Part shown: positions 1 to 8,523 of the stretch, piece by piece | Position numbering within the stretch: position 1 is the stretch's first letter | Layout of the letters: the number at the start of each line of letters is the position of its first letter | Source: CAKOSP01 sp964370755 | GTDB taxonomy: Bacteria; Bacillota_I; Bacilli_A; RF39; UBA660 | Length of the DNA stretch: 29,471 nt | Reading direction: 5' to 3' | Assembly: GCA_964370755.1 (NCBI GenBank) | Contig: CAYJKL010000016.1 | Location: 1-29,471, forward strand | Notes under the pieces: model-generated | What the model was told of the DNA's origin: nothing | Database searches by the model: none | The model's input: the letters and a program-made list of their open reading frames with translations, nothing else | Position numbers and translations under genes: made by a program

Positions 1-29
1 TTGACACCCATAATGTTATATGATAAAAT
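1..29 (+). promoter_or_regulatory. Sigma-A promoter of rpsP-khpA
   Basis: TTGACA at 1-6, a 17-base spacer and TAAAAT at 24-29, with TG one base before the -10 box (extended -10). The start site would lie near 36, just ahead of the AAAGGAGG ribosome site at 43-50. This suggests rpsP has its own strong promoter and is not only read through from upstream. Confidence 0.75.
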
Positions 30-57
30 ATTTTTAACAAGAAAAGGAGGAATTACA

Positions 58-324
58 ATGGCAGTTAAATTAAGACTTAAAAAAATGGGTTCTAAAAAGA
101 AACCTTTTTACAGAATCGTAGCAGCTGATGCTAAAAGTCCAAGAGATGGAAGATTTATCGAAATCGTTGGAACTTATGATCCAATCAAAGTTGATGCTCC
201 AGTAGTACTTGACAAAGAAAAAGCAGTTAAATGGCTTAAAAATGGTGCACAACCTACTGATACAGTTAAAACTATCTTAAAAAAAGAAGGTATAACTAAA
301 GCAACTTTAAAAGAAGGTAAATAA
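58..324 (+). CDS. rpsP: 30S ribosomal protein S16
   Basis: S16 is a small-subunit ribosomal protein that binds 16S rRNA during assembly. The 88-residue product has the family opening (MAVKLRLKKMGSKKKP), the FYRIVAADAKSPRDGRFIE segment and the YDP turn near residue 40, and the length is normal. The ATG at 58 follows AAAGGAGG by 7 bases; an in-frame TTG at position 1 would add 19 unrelated residues and lies inside the promoter. khpA starts 2 bases after the stop, so the two genes form one transcript ending at the terminator at 556-581. The rpsP-khpA pair is conserved in Bacilli, but rimM and trmD, often downstream, are missing here. Confidence 0.97.
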   Translation: MAVKLRLKKMGSKKKPFYRIVAADAKSPRDGRFIEIVGTYDPIKVDAPVVLDKEKAVKWLKNGAQPTDTVKTILKKEGITKATLKEGK

Positions 325-326
325 TT

Positions 327-569
327 ATGAATGTAGTAGAATATACTGAATTTTTAGTTAAAAGTATATGTAATAACAAAGACATGGTTAAGGTTGAATT
401 ATTTGATCTTGAAGATGGAGCAATGTTAGAAATTATCGTTCATGAAGATGATAAAGGAGCAGTAATTGGTAGAAGTGGTTCTACTATAAGTGCTATTAGA
501 ACGTTAATCCAAGCAAAAAACTATGTTGATGGAAAACCTAAAGTTAAAATAAATGTAGATTCTTTCTAG
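327..569 (+). CDS. khpA: KhpA, KH-domain RNA-binding protein
   Basis: Eighty residues forming a single type II KH domain. The RNA-binding GxxG loop is visible as IGRSGST, and it is followed by the helix containing IRTLIQA. KhpA (YlqC) is known to pair with KhpB/Jag as a global RNA-binding protein affecting cell division and envelope growth in Firmicutes. It starts 2 bases after rpsP, so translation is probably coupled, and the only Shine-Dalgarno candidate lies inside the rpsP end (AAGAAGGTAA). The TAG stop sits inside the terminator hairpin. Identification rests on the GxxG motif, the length and the rpsP neighbourhood. Confidence 0.93.
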   Translation: MNVVEYTEFLVKSICNNKDMVKVELFDLEDGAMLEIIVHEDDKGAVIGRSGSTISAIRTLIQAKNYVDGKPKVKINVDSF

Positions 570-581
570 AATCTATTTTTT
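556..581 (+). terminator. Intrinsic terminator of rpsP-khpA
   Basis: A 7-bp stem, TAGATTC (556-562) with GAATCTA (569-575), encloses TTTCTA and is followed directly by six T. The khpA stop codon (567-569) lies within the hairpin. Confidence 0.7.
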
Positions 582-582
582 G

Positions 583-611
583 TTGCATTTTTATTACAAA
601 AGTACTATAAT
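583..611 (+). promoter_or_regulatory. Sigma-A promoter of the 83-residue gene
   Basis: TTGCAT at 583-588, a 17-base spacer and a perfect TATAAT at 606-611. The predicted start near 618 gives a leader of about 15 bases carrying the AAGGTGGGG ribosome site. Confidence 0.7.
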
Positions 612-632
612 ATCTTTCAAGGTGGGGAAAAT

Positions 633-884
633 ATGGTTAATGATAAAGAAAGAACAACAAATATTAAAGTAATAGAAGATTTATACAGTGAATTTTTTGT
701 ACTAGCATGCCAGTATAGTAATATTCCTGGAAGTGAAGAAGAAGCGAAGGCAATAGGAAAAATTTTATTTAATCTAACAACAAAAGGTGTAAAAATAAAT
801 TCGGCTGAACTTGATCGTTTATATAAACAGTATAATTACTATTATATGAGATTACATTGTAAAAATACAGAACCTAGAAGATAA
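633..884 (+). CDS. Small hypothetical protein, 83 residues
   Basis: Not recognised. The product is cytosolic: there is no signal peptide or membrane segment. The first half is mostly helical-looking and acidic, and the C-terminus is rich in Tyr, Arg and Lys (around YKQYNYYYMRLHCK). The start ATG is supported by AAGGTGGGG about 6 bases upstream and by a near-consensus promoter at 583-611, so it appears to be transcribed alone and strongly. It converges on sigK, the two stops being separated by only 3 bases, so the transcripts probably overlap at their 3' ends. Real gene likely; function unknown. Confidence 0.75.
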   Translation: MVNDKERTTNIKVIEDLYSEFFVLACQYSNIPGSEEEAKAIGKILFNLTTKGVKINSAELDRLYKQYNYYYMRLHCKNTEPRR

Positions 885-887
885 TAC

Positions 888-1580
888 TTATAAGTCATTT
901 TTACTTCTTAAAAAGTCACGGAGCATTTTAGTAAGTGCTCTTTTTTCAATTCTAGAAACATAACTTCTAGAAATTTTCATATTCTTAGCAATTTCCTTTT
1001 GAGTTAAATCCTTAGTATTATATAACCCATATCTTTTTATAATAATGTCTTTTTCTCTATCATTAAGTAAATTTAAATACTTTTCAAGTCTAGAAATATT
1101 ATCTTGAGTATTTATTTTTTCTACAAAATCAGTCATATCATCTTTTAATACATCAATTAAATTAATTTCATTACCTTCTTTATCATAACCAATTGAATCA
1201 TTTAAAGAAACATTTAAACTAGTTTTTTTATTTGATCTAAAGTGCATAAGTATTTCATTTTGAATACATCTAGCAGCATATGTAGTAATTTTAGTCTTCT
1301 GATCTTTATTATAAGTATCAATTCCTTTAATAAGTCCAATAGTACCAATAGATATTAAATCGTCACTACTTTCGTTTTTTATATCAAATTTTTTAACAAT
1401 ATGAGCAACCAATCTTAAATTATGTTCAATAAGTTTATTTCTAGCATCTGTATCACCTGCAAACATAGCTTCTATGTATTTTTTTTCATCTTCTTCTTTT
1501 AAAGGAGAGGGAAATACCTCATTTGAATAGCTCCCTGTAAAGAAAAATAAACTTTTAAAAAGTTCAATTAAAAATGTCAT
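888..1580 (-). CDS. sigK: Sporulation sigma factor, pro-sigma-K type
   Basis: A 230-residue sigma-70-family protein closely resembling Bacillus SigK. Sigma-K drives late mother-cell genes during sporulation (coat and cortex). The region 2 block HNLRLVAHIVKKF, DLISIGTIGLIKGID, YAARCIQNEILMHFR and the region 4 helix-turn-helix ISRSYVSRIEKRAL are all present. The N-terminus is a hydrophobic pro-sequence followed by GSYSNEVFPSPL, which aligns with the Bacillus site where SpoIVFB cleaves between Ser and Tyr; here that bond is Ser17-Tyr18. I chose the ATG at 1580 because AGGTGA lies 5 bases upstream; a GTG at 1589 overlaps that site. The gene is continuous, with no skin-type insertion. SigE/SigF-type alternatives fit less well because of the pro-sequence. 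Confidence 0.9.
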   Translation of the reverse strand: MTFLIELFKSLFFFTGSYSNEVFPSPLKEEDEKKYIEAMFAGDTDARNKLIEHNLRLVAHIVKKFDIKNESSDDLISIGTIGLIKGIDTYNKDQKTKITTYAARCIQNEILMHFRSNKKTSLNVSLNDSIGYDKEGNEINLIDVLKDDMTDFVEKINTQDNISRLEKYLNLLNDREKDIIIKRYGLYNTKDLTQKEIAKNMKISRSYVSRIEKRALTKMLRDFLRSKNDL

Positions 1581-1624
1581 ATCAATCACCTAGTTAATTA
1601 TATTAAATAAAATAAATTTAATGC

Positions 1625-1653
1625 TTTACTCAGTAAATATTAAGTGCTATACT
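1625..1653 (+). promoter_or_regulatory. Promoter of the gene at 1672
   Basis: TTTACT at 1625-1630, a 17-base spacer and TATACT at 1648-1653, preceded by TG plus one base (extended -10). The predicted start near 1660 gives a very short leader containing GGAGGG. Confidence 0.6.
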
Positions 1654-1671
1654 TTAATTATGGAGGGTATC

Positions 1672-2202
1672 ATGAAAAAAATTAAAGAACTTGAAGAAGT
1701 ATTATATGAAAAAGGAGAGTTACCATTTAGTAGTTTAAATGTAAATGAAGATGGGTATTATGAATTGTCAAATACAGACTTGGCACATTTATTAGCACTG
1801 AAAAATACATTAGCATATAAGCCAATATTACATGAATATAAAATGTTTGCAGAAGAAGGTGTTTATGATAATGTTCCTAAGATAGGATATGAACTTATAA
1901 ATCTTGATATAGATAGAGTAGATGAAGAATTAATTAAAATAGATTTTATAATTATGAATTCTTTAGTAGGTGGTAAAAAAGTAGATTTAATTGCTTTTTA
2001 TAACGCTATAGAAAAACAAGATATTTCAACTGATGATATAAGTGTAGTTCATAGTGTAAGCGCTTGGCTAACTAGTTTAGAAAATAAAATAGTACAAGAC
2101 GAAGCAGTTGCTAGTATATATAGCGATTATAGAGCTAAATGTAACACGTTTTTTAGTAACGTTATAAAAAATAATTGTGCTGTTGAGAGACTAAAAAAAT
2201 AA
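1672..2202 (+). CDS. Hypothetical protein, 176 residues
   Basis: Not recognised. It is a cytosolic, acidic, helix-rich protein without membrane segments. The ATG at 1672 follows TGGAGGG; an in-frame ATG at 1621 would place its extra 17 codons over the promoter and is rejected. The last base of the stop is the first base of the RNase R-like start (TAATG), which strongly suggests translational coupling with the exonuclease. That arrangement hints at a linked role in RNA metabolism, but nothing in the sequence itself shows one. Confidence 0.8.
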   Translation: MKKIKELEEVLYEKGELPFSSLNVNEDGYYELSNTDLAHLLALKNTLAYKPILHEYKMFAEEGVYDNVPKIGYELINLDIDRVDEELIKIDFIIMNSLVGGKKVDLIAFYNAIEKQDISTDDISVVHSVSAWLTSLENKIVQDEAVASIYSDYRAKCNTFFSNVIKNNCAVERLKK

Positions 2203-4208
2203 TGATAAATTTCATACTTAGTTATCTTAATAGTGAGATATCAAAAGATAAATTATATGAAAAGTTAAAAAAAGAATATGGTATAACTAAAAATGAATTT
2301 TTATGTGTGATGTATAATTTAGAAGTAAATGAAAAAGTATATTATAATAAAAATAAAAATACATATAAAAAATTTCCACAAGGCTATCATGTAGCAGAAA
2401 TAAAAGTTAATAGTAGAGGTAAAGCATATTTTGAAATAGATGGAAAAAAAATATACATAACTCCAGAAGAACTTAATGGAGCTTTACTGTATGATATAGT
2501 AGTAATTGAAAGTACTAATTTTGATTATTCTGTAAAGAAAATTTTAGATAGAAGCGAAAGTAACTTAGTTTGTGAATATCAACTAATAAATGGTAAAAAT
2601 AGAGCGGTTCCTCTTGATGAAAACTTTAAAAGAATACTTTATGTAACTAACCTAGATGATTATGATTTAAATTATGGAGACATAGTATTAGTAAAGCCTA
2701 GCAACAAGATATCTAAAAAAAGAGTGCGAGCTAAAGTAGAAAGAATAATATGCACTAAAGATGACCCTAATAAAGAAGAAACCATAATTAATGCAAAATT
2801 TGGTTTAAGAACAAACTTTAATGAAAAAGTAAAAAAAGAAACAAAAGTTTTAAAAGAAAAAAGATATGACTTTTTAAATGAAGATAGAGTGGATTTAAGA
2901 AGTGAAAATGTTTTTTCAATAGACCATACTGAAACATTAGATGTTGATGATGCAGTTTCTATTAAAAAAGAAAATGATAATTATGTATTAAAAGTACATG
3001 TAGCGCACCAAAGTAAAAATATATCTATTTATAGTGAAATATTTAAAGACGCTCTTGTAAATACTGCAAGTATATATACAAAAAGTGCATATGAAAATCC
3101 ACTTTTTCCATTTGAAATATCAAGAGACATGTTCTCTCTAGTGGAAGGAGAAGATAGACCTGCAAGAACATTCGAAATTACATATGACAAAGATGGTAAT
3201 ATAATAAATTCTAAAATATACCAAAGTATAATAAACAATAAACATAAGATGTCTACAAAAAAAGTTGATAATTTTTTCAAGACAAACAATCTAGTTAAAG
3301 AATATGAAGATTGCAAAGAAGATTTACTATTAGTTAAAGAACTTACACTTAAAATTTTAAAACGCAAATCAAAAGAAGTGAACAAAAGTAAAAGTTATTA
3401 CGATATGATTGTACATAAAATAGAATCACAAAACAGAGAAATAAAATTAAAAAGAAAAGAAGATATTACATCAATTATTATAGAAACTTTAATGATTGAA
3501 ACAAATAATTTAGCAAGTATAAATGGTGCACCCATATTTAGAAATCATACAAAATTAAATGAAGATTTAATTATAGAAGAAGTAAATAATCATTTAGAAA
3601 AAAATGGTTCACTTTTAGAAGTATCTTCATTAAAAGAAATATATCAAAAGTATAATGATCCTGATGTTAAACACGCAATTAAGTTTGTAATTTCAAACAA
3701 GAAAAACAAAGCATTTTGGAGCACAGTAAATAGTGGTCATGAATCACTTAAACTAGATGGATACGCTCAGGTTACATCAGAACTTAGAAGACTTGGAGAC
3801 TTTATAAATCACTACACACTGGATTTAATTGACAAAGGATTATATACTCCAGAAACAGAAAAAAAGTTAAAAATATATTACAATGAAATATGTAAAAGAT
3901 TAAACAAACAAAAATCTAAAACTGAGCTAGTTATGAATTATTTAAGTAAAATATATGAAACTAATTTAGAGACATTTTATATAAAAGACATCATAGATGA
4001 TTATGTATGTTTATGTAATGATGAAGAAGATTTAGTAGTAGCTCATTTAAATCATTTTATAAATGGAAACTGTATTAGCATTGACGGAAAAATATATGAC
4101 CAAGTAAATGATATATACTACAGTATTTATGACAAAGTTTTAGGAAAGCAAATAAATAAAGAAACTTATGGTGATGTAAAAGTTGCACATGTACACGTAA
4201 AAAAATAA
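2202..4208 (+). CDS. rnr: RNase R-like 3'-5' exoribonuclease (RNB family)
   Basis: A 668-residue member of the RNase II/R family, which degrades RNA processively from the 3' end using two metal ions. Visible parts in order: an N-terminal winged-helix-like region (about 1-55); two cold-shock-type beta domains (about 65-105 and 120-180); the linker VDLRSENVFSIDHTE; and the RNB domain (about 235-540). The four catalytic aspartates are present as D241, D247, D249 and D250. The later SELRRLGDFINH segment matches the family's SPIRRYxDLxxH. The C-terminal region after about 575 looks like a shrunken or diverged S1 domain without the usual Lys/Arg-rich tail, making it about 100 residues shorter than typical RNase R. 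Many family positions are substituted, so it could be a second, specialised copy. Confidence 0.82.
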   Translation: MINFILSYLNSEISKDKLYEKLKKEYGITKNEFLCVMYNLEVNEKVYYNKNKNTYKKFPQGYHVAEIKVNSRGKAYFEIDGKKIYITPEELNGALLYDIVVIESTNFDYSVKKILDRSESNLVCEYQLINGKNRAVPLDENFKRILYVTNLDDYDLNYGDIVLVKPSNKISKKRVRAKVERIICTKDDPNKEETIINAKFGLRTNFNEKVKKETKVLKEKRYDFLNEDRVDLRSENVFSIDHTETLDVDDAVSIKKENDNYVLKVHVAHQSKNISIYSEIFKDALVNTASIYTKSAYENPLFPFEISRDMFSLVEGEDRPARTFEITYDKDGNIINSKIYQSIINNKHKMSTKKVDNFFKTNNLVKEYEDCKEDLLLVKELTLKILKRKSKEVNKSKSYYDMIVHKIESQNREIKLKRKEDITSIIIETLMIETNNLASINGAPIFRNHTKLNEDLIIEEVNNHLEKNGSLLEVSSLKEIYQKYNDPDVKHAIKFVISNKKNKAFWSTVNSGHESLKLDGYAQVTSELRRLGDFINHYTLDLIDKGLYTPETEKKLKIYYNEICKRLNKQKSKTELVMNYLSKIYETNLETFYIKDIIDDYVCLCNDEEDLVVAHLNHFINGNCISIDGKIYDQVNDIYYSIYDKVLGKQINKETYGDVKVAHVHVKK

Positions 4209-4212
4209 AATG

Positions 4213-4241
4213 TTGTTATGAAAGAAAATATTTGATATTAT
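4213..4241 (+). promoter_or_regulatory. Promoter of the RNHCP gene
   Basis: TTGTTA at 4213-4218, a 17-base spacer and TATTAT at 4236-4241. It lies in the short gap after the RNase gene and would start transcription near 4248, just before the GGAGGG site. Confidence 0.55.
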
Positions 4242-4259
4242 AGTTATATGGAGGGTAAC

Positions 4260-4571
4260 GTGAATAAAAAATTTAAAGAAATAGATGAAGCATTTACTTG
4301 TATAAACTGTAATAAAGAAGTTAACCCACTTGGCTACTCATCAAGAGACCACTGTCCATATTGTTTATATGCACTGCATGTAGATATAAATCCAGGAGAT
4401 AGAGCAAGTGATTGCAAAGGTGTTTTAGTACCAATTGACTATGAAAAACATAAAGATACATTTAAAATAATATATAAATGTAAAAAGTGTAATGCAATAA
4501 GAAAAAATATTTTAGCTAATGACGATAACTATGATCAATTATTAAAATTAAATATGAAAGAAGGAAAATAA
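4260..4571 (+). CDS. RNHCP domain protein (zinc-binding)
   Basis: A 103-residue protein with the RNHCP-domain signature: FTCINCNKEV, then SRDHCPYCLYALHVD, PGDRASDCKG and a C-terminal YKCKKCNA pair. The paired cysteines (CxxC, CPYC, CKKC, plus the DC and HC positions) make a zinc ribbon-like fold likely. The family is widespread in Firmicutes, but I know of no established biochemical role. The start is the GTG at 4260, six bases after GGAGGG; the upstream in-frame ATG at 4248 overlaps that ribosome site and is rejected. It forms an operon with the next gene (3-base gap). Confidence 0.85.
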   Translation: MNKKFKEIDEAFTCINCNKEVNPLGYSSRDHCPYCLYALHVDINPGDRASDCKGVLVPIDYEKHKDTFKIIYKCKKCNAIRKNILANDDNYDQLLKLNMKEGK

Positions 4572-4574
4572 AAA

Positions 4575-5066
4575 ATGGATGAAGTAAATATAAGTGCGAA
4601 ATTTTATATACCAATTGGAACAATTAGTGAACTATTAGTACAGTTTTTAAATAAAATAACAAATGAAAAATACACTGTAAAAATAATGCATAGTATCGAG
4701 TATGATAACGATTTTAACGCTAGTCATGTTAAGACAGTTGTAATTACAAATGAAGAAGTACTACTTGATAGGAGTGTTAAAGAGCAAACTATGCTTGAAA
4801 ACAGTGGAGAAATTATAGTGCTACAAAGAACTAAACAAGATGTTAAACCTAATGTGAATTTATTACCAGAGTTTGAAAATGATAATAATTTAGAAAGAAA
4901 ATCATTACAAATAAATCCTTCATTTGAACACTGCCAAAGTATTATAGAATTTACAAAAGAAATAATGTCTTATGAAGTATTTGATTCATTCGAAGAAATA
5001 AATATTGAAGAGTTTGTAGAAGATTACATTAAACTAATTAGTTATGTAAATGAAAGAAAAGCATAA
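4575..5066 (+). CDS. Hypothetical protein, 163 residues
   Basis: Not recognised. It is cytosolic and acidic, with alternating short strands in the first 90 residues (FYIPIG, KTVVITN, EIIVLQR) and a helical C-terminal 60 residues, and no membrane segment. It begins 3 bases after the RNHCP gene, so the two are co-transcribed. A ribosome site (AAAGAAGGAAA) lies inside the end of the previous gene. The terminator at 5069-5091 ends the unit. Confidence 0.78.
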   Translation: MDEVNISAKFYIPIGTISELLVQFLNKITNEKYTVKIMHSIEYDNDFNASHVKTVVITNEEVLLDRSVKEQTMLENSGEIIVLQRTKQDVKPNVNLLPEFENDNNLERKSLQINPSFEHCQSIIEFTKEIMSYEVFDSFEEINIEEFVEDYIKLISYVNERKA

Positions 5067-5068
5067 AC

Positions 5069-5091
5069 CTATTACAAAATAATAGTTTTTT
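5069..5091 (+). terminator. Terminator before polA
   Basis: CTATTA (5069-5074) pairs with TAATAG (5080-5085) around CAAAA, followed by six T. The stem is short and AT-rich but perfect, and it begins 2 bases after the stop codon. Confidence 0.55.
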
Positions 5092-5103
5092 AATTTGTAA
5101 TCG

Positions 5104-5112
5104 TGGTATAAT
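5104..5112 (+). promoter_or_regulatory. Extended -10 promoter of polA-mutM
   Basis: TG, one base, then a perfect TATAAT at 5107-5112. There is no good -35 box at the right distance, which fits an extended -10 promoter. The start site would be near 5119, ahead of the weak GAGGT site of polA. Confidence 0.5.
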
Positions 5113-5138
5113 ATGAAAAGAAATGTATGAGGTAATAA

Positions 5139-7685
5139 ATGAAAAAAGTAATATTAGTAGACGGAAATAATTTGATGTTTAGAGCATTTTATGCAACAAG
5201 TTATAGTGGAAATATAATGAGAAATATTGAAGGGTTTCCAACAAATGCATTATATGGTTTTATCAATATGATAAATAAAATAATAGATGAAGAAAAACCA
5301 GAATATATGGCAGTAGCATTTGATATTGGGAAAAACTTTAGAAAACTTGAATATGATTTTTATAAAGATGGAAGAAGTGCAACGCCAGAAGAGTTAAAAG
5401 TGCAAATGCCATATGCAAAAAAATTATTAGAAGCGATGGGAATAAAATATTTAGCACTTGAACCATATGAAGCTGATGATATAATCGGAACACTTGTAAA
5501 AAAAGCTGAGGAAGATAAAGATTTTAACTCAACAATAATATCAAGTGATAAAGATTTACTACAACTTATAAATTTTGAAACAGATGTAAAATTATTAAAA
5601 AAAGATTCATTTATTAGAATGGATGAAAAAGTGTTTTTGGAAGAATATGGAATCGAACCAATAAAGATGATAGATTTAAAAGCGCTTATGGGAGATGCCT
5701 CTGATAATATACCTGGAGTTAAAGGTATAGGGGAGAAAACTGCGCTTAAACTTTTAGCGGATTACAAATCTCTTGAAGGAGTTTATGAAAATATAGAAAA
5801 TATTAAAGGGGCAGTAAAAACGAAACTAGAAACTGATAAAGAAAATGCCTTTATTAGCAAAAAAATAGCAACGATTTATAAAGACGTACCACTTGATATA
5901 ACATGGGAAGATTTATCATATGAAGGGTATAATGAAACACTCAAAGATATTTATACTGAACTTGGCTTTACATCACTTTTAAAAAAGCTTGAAACAAAAG
6001 CTGAAGTAAAAGAAATCAATTATAAAATAGTAACAAGTGTTAATGATTTAGTATTAGCTGACGATATAGCAATTTATATGGAATATGATAATACAAATTA
6101 TCATGAAGCAAAACCACTTATACTAAGTATTTGTGATAATGAAAATAATTATATTGTTAAATCTGATTTAATAAATGAAGTCCTTAAAAGTCTTGATAAT
6201 AAGAATATCATGACATACGATATTAAAAAGCACATCTATTTTGAAAAAGTAAAAATAACAAATGATTTAATGATAAGTAGTTTTTTACTAGGAAAAGTAG
6301 TTAAAGATGATATATCGGTACTTATGATTGAAAAAGGTGAAATAGTAGATACATTTGATTCACTTAAAAAATTAAAATTTGAAGAAAAGAAACTAGAACT
6401 AAATACTATAACTAAATGTAGATTTATATATGAAAATATGATTAAAGATATAATTGATATGAAAAATCATGAACTATTTGATCTTTACAAAGAAATAGAG
6501 ATTCCTCTTTCGTATGTATTATCAAGTATGGAAAAAGAAGGTATAGCATGTAAAAAAGAAACCTTAGAAGTTCTTAAAATAAATATTAAAGAAAAAATAG
6601 ATGTACTCACTAGCGAAATACATGAACTTGCTGGAGAAGAGTTTAATATATCTTCACCAAAACAGTTAGGTGATATACTTTTTGAAAAGTTAGAAATTGC
6701 AAAGGGTAAGAAAAATAAAACTGGATATAAAACAGATGCCGCGGTACTTGAAAAATTAGTAGGTAAGCATCCTATTATAGAAAAACTATTAATTTATAGA
6801 CATTTAACAAAATTGTACTCGACTTATCTTGAAGGTTTAGAGCAGTATATAAATGAAAATGGAATAATAAATCCAATATTTAATCAAACTTTAGCAAGAA
6901 CAGGAAGGCTTTCATGTTCAGAGCCAAATTTACAAAATATACCAGTAAGAGAAGATTTAGGTAGACAAATAAGAAAAGCTTTTGTACCTAAAAATGATTA
7001 TTTACTAGCAGCAGATTACTCTCAAATAGAACTTAGAATCCTTGCTCATATATCAGGTGATGAAACGCTAATAAAAGCATTTAATGATGGAGCAGATATA
7101 CATAGAAAAGTAGCAGCTGATATGTATGGTAAAAAAGAAGAAGAAATTACAAAAGAAGAAAGAAAAACTGCTAAAGCAGTAATATTTGGAATAGTGTATG
7201 GAATAAGTGGTTTTGGTCTGGGTGGAAACCTTAATATAACAAAAAAAGATGCAGACGCCTTCATAAAAAAATACTATGAATTATATCCAAAAGTAAAAAA
7301 TTATATGGATGATATTGTAACTAAAACAAAAGAAACTGGGATAGTTACAACACTTTACAAAAGAAGAAGAATAATCGAAGAAATAAAATCTAGTAACTTT
7401 ATGGTAGCAGCTATGGGAGAGCGTATGGCTCTTAATACCCCAATTCAAGGAACAAGTGCAGATATTATAAAAGTGGCAATGATTAATATATATAAAGAGC
7501 TTAAAGAAAAAAACTTGAAAAGTAAAATTATTCTACAAGTACACGATGAATTAATTTTAGATGTTGTAAAAGAAGAGCTAGACATAGTAAAAAATATAGT
7601 AATTGATAAAATGCAATCTGTTATAAAATTATCAGTACCATTAGTAGTTGAAATAAATGAAGCAACAAACTGGTATGAGGTATAA
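5139..7685 (+). CDS. polA: DNA polymerase I
   Basis: An 848-residue family A polymerase for Okazaki-fragment maturation and repair. Residues 1 to about 290 form the 5'-3' exonuclease/flap nuclease (LVDGNNLMFRAFYA, YEADDIIGTLV, SSDKDLLQL, GDASDNIPGVKGIGEKTA). The middle domain (about 300-460) has the position of a 3'-5' exonuclease but lacks its acidic metal ligands: the DxE site reads YME near residue 313 and the second motif reads DIKKH, so proofreading is expected to be absent, as in Bacillus. The polymerase motifs are intact: motif A DYSQIELRILAH with D626, motif B RKTAKAVIFGIVYG, and motif C QVHDEL with D803 and E804. mutM follows after 3 bases, the polA-mutM order being typical of Bacilli. 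Confidence 0.97.
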   Translation: MKKVILVDGNNLMFRAFYATSYSGNIMRNIEGFPTNALYGFINMINKIIDEEKPEYMAVAFDIGKNFRKLEYDFYKDGRSATPEELKVQMPYAKKLLEAMGIKYLALEPYEADDIIGTLVKKAEEDKDFNSTIISSDKDLLQLINFETDVKLLKKDSFIRMDEKVFLEEYGIEPIKMIDLKALMGDASDNIPGVKGIGEKTALKLLADYKSLEGVYENIENIKGAVKTKLETDKENAFISKKIATIYKDVPLDITWEDLSYEGYNETLKDIYTELGFTSLLKKLETKAEVKEINYKIVTSVNDLVLADDIAIYMEYDNTNYHEAKPLILSICDNENNYIVKSDLINEVLKSLDNKNIMTYDIKKHIYFEKVKITNDLMISSFLLGKVVKDDISVLMIEKGEIVDTFDSLKKLKFEEKKLELNTITKCRFIYENMIKDIIDMKNHELFDLYKEIEIPLSYVLSSMEKEGIACKKETLEVLKINIKEKIDVLTSEIHELAGEEFNISSPKQLGDILFEKLEIAKGKKNKTGYKTDAAVLEKLVGKHPIIEKLLIYRHLTKLYSTYLEGLEQYINENGIINPIFNQTLARTGRLSCSEPNLQNIPVREDLGRQIRKAFVPKNDYLLAADYSQIELRILAHISGDETLIKAFNDGADIHRKVAADMYGKKEEEITKEERKTAKAVIFGIVYGISGFGLGGNLNITKKDADAFIKKYYELYPKVKNYMDDIVTKTKETGIVTTLYKRRRIIEEIKSSNFMVAAMGERMALNTPIQGTSADIIKVAMINIYKELKEKNLKSKIILQVHDELILDVVKEELDIVKNIVIDKMQSVIKLSVPLVVEINEATNWYEV

Positions 7686-7688
7686 ATA

Positions 7689-8495
7689 ATGCCAGAAATA
7701 GCAGAAGTTGAAACAGTAAGAAGAGCGCTTAAAAAAGATGTCTTAAATAAAAAAATAACGGATATTAAAATAATCTATTCTAAAATAATCGAAAATAATC
7801 CAGATGAATTTGTAGAAAATTTAATTAATAAAGAATTCGTAAACTTAGAAAGAAAAGGTAAATACCTTATATTCGAAACTAAAGATAATTTTTTAATATC
7901 ACATCTTCGTATGGAAGGAAAATACTTTATCAAAAAAAAGGAAGATAATCCAGAAAAACACGAACATATAATCTTTGTTTTTGAAGATAATAAAACACTT
8001 GTATATCATGACACAAGAAAATTTGGAAGAATGAAGTTAATAAATAAAGATGAATTAGATAGTTACTTCAATAAACTAGGTAAAGAACCTCACGAAGTTA
8101 CATTTCCTTATTTAAAAGAAAAATTATCTAAAAGTAACAAAACTATAAAAACTCTATTACTAGACCAAAGTATAATCGCGGGTCTAGGTAACATATATGC
8201 AAATGAAGTTTTATTTAAAGCTAAAGTAAATCCTTATAAAAAAGGGAAAGAATTAAAAGATAAAGAAATAGAAAATATAATAGTATCTAGTGATAATATT
8301 ATAAAAAAAGCAATCGAAGAGGGTGGATCAACTATTAAAAGTTATACATCTAGTCTGGGGGTAATAGGTAATTACCAAAATTATCTAAGAGTACACGGAA
8401 AAGAAAATGAGCCATGCTTTAATTGTAATAATAAAATAACAAAAGAAAAACTTGACGGAAGGTCAAGTTACTATTGTAAAAATTGTCAAAAATAA
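7689..8495 (+). CDS. mutM: Formamidopyrimidine-DNA glycosylase (MutM/Fpg)
   Basis: A 268-residue base-excision repair enzyme that removes 8-oxoguanine and formamidopyrimidines and cuts the abasic site. The catalytic N-terminal proline P2 and E3 are present (MPEIAEVET), as is the lysine K58 in ERKGKYLIF. The H2TH segment is DQSIIAGLGNIYANEVLF, and a C-terminal CxxC...CxxC zinc finger ends at the C-terminus with the conserved Arg in DGRSSYYC. The second position of the usual PELPEVET has Ile-Ala for Leu-Pro, a mild change. The ribosome site GAGGT overlaps the end of polA, so the pair is one transcript. Confidence 0.96.
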   Translation: MPEIAEVETVRRALKKDVLNKKITDIKIIYSKIIENNPDEFVENLINKEFVNLERKGKYLIFETKDNFLISHLRMEGKYFIKKKEDNPEKHEHIIFVFEDNKTLVYHDTRKFGRMKLINKDELDSYFNKLGKEPHEVTFPYLKEKLSKSNKTIKTLLLDQSIIAGLGNIYANEVLFKAKVNPYKKGKELKDKEIENIIVSSDNIIKKAIEEGGSTIKSYTSSLGVIGNYQNYLRVHGKENEPCFNCNNKITKEKLDGRSSYYCKNCQK

Positions 8496-8523
8496 AGACT
8501 CGAATAAACATCGAGCCTTTTTT
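8494..8523. terminator. Bidirectional terminator between mutM and the 600-residue gene
   Basis: CTCGA (8499-8503) pairs with TCGAG (8511-8515). The stem is extended across one A-C mismatch by AAAG/CTTT, then a T run on the plus strand and an A run before the stem. It can end both converging transcripts. Confidence 0.75.

Noticed and set aside
1590..1660. A SigE- or SigK-type promoter upstream of sigK
   Set aside because: The AT-rich stretch contains -10-like strings, but none pairs with a convincing -35 or sporulation-type consensus at the right spacing.
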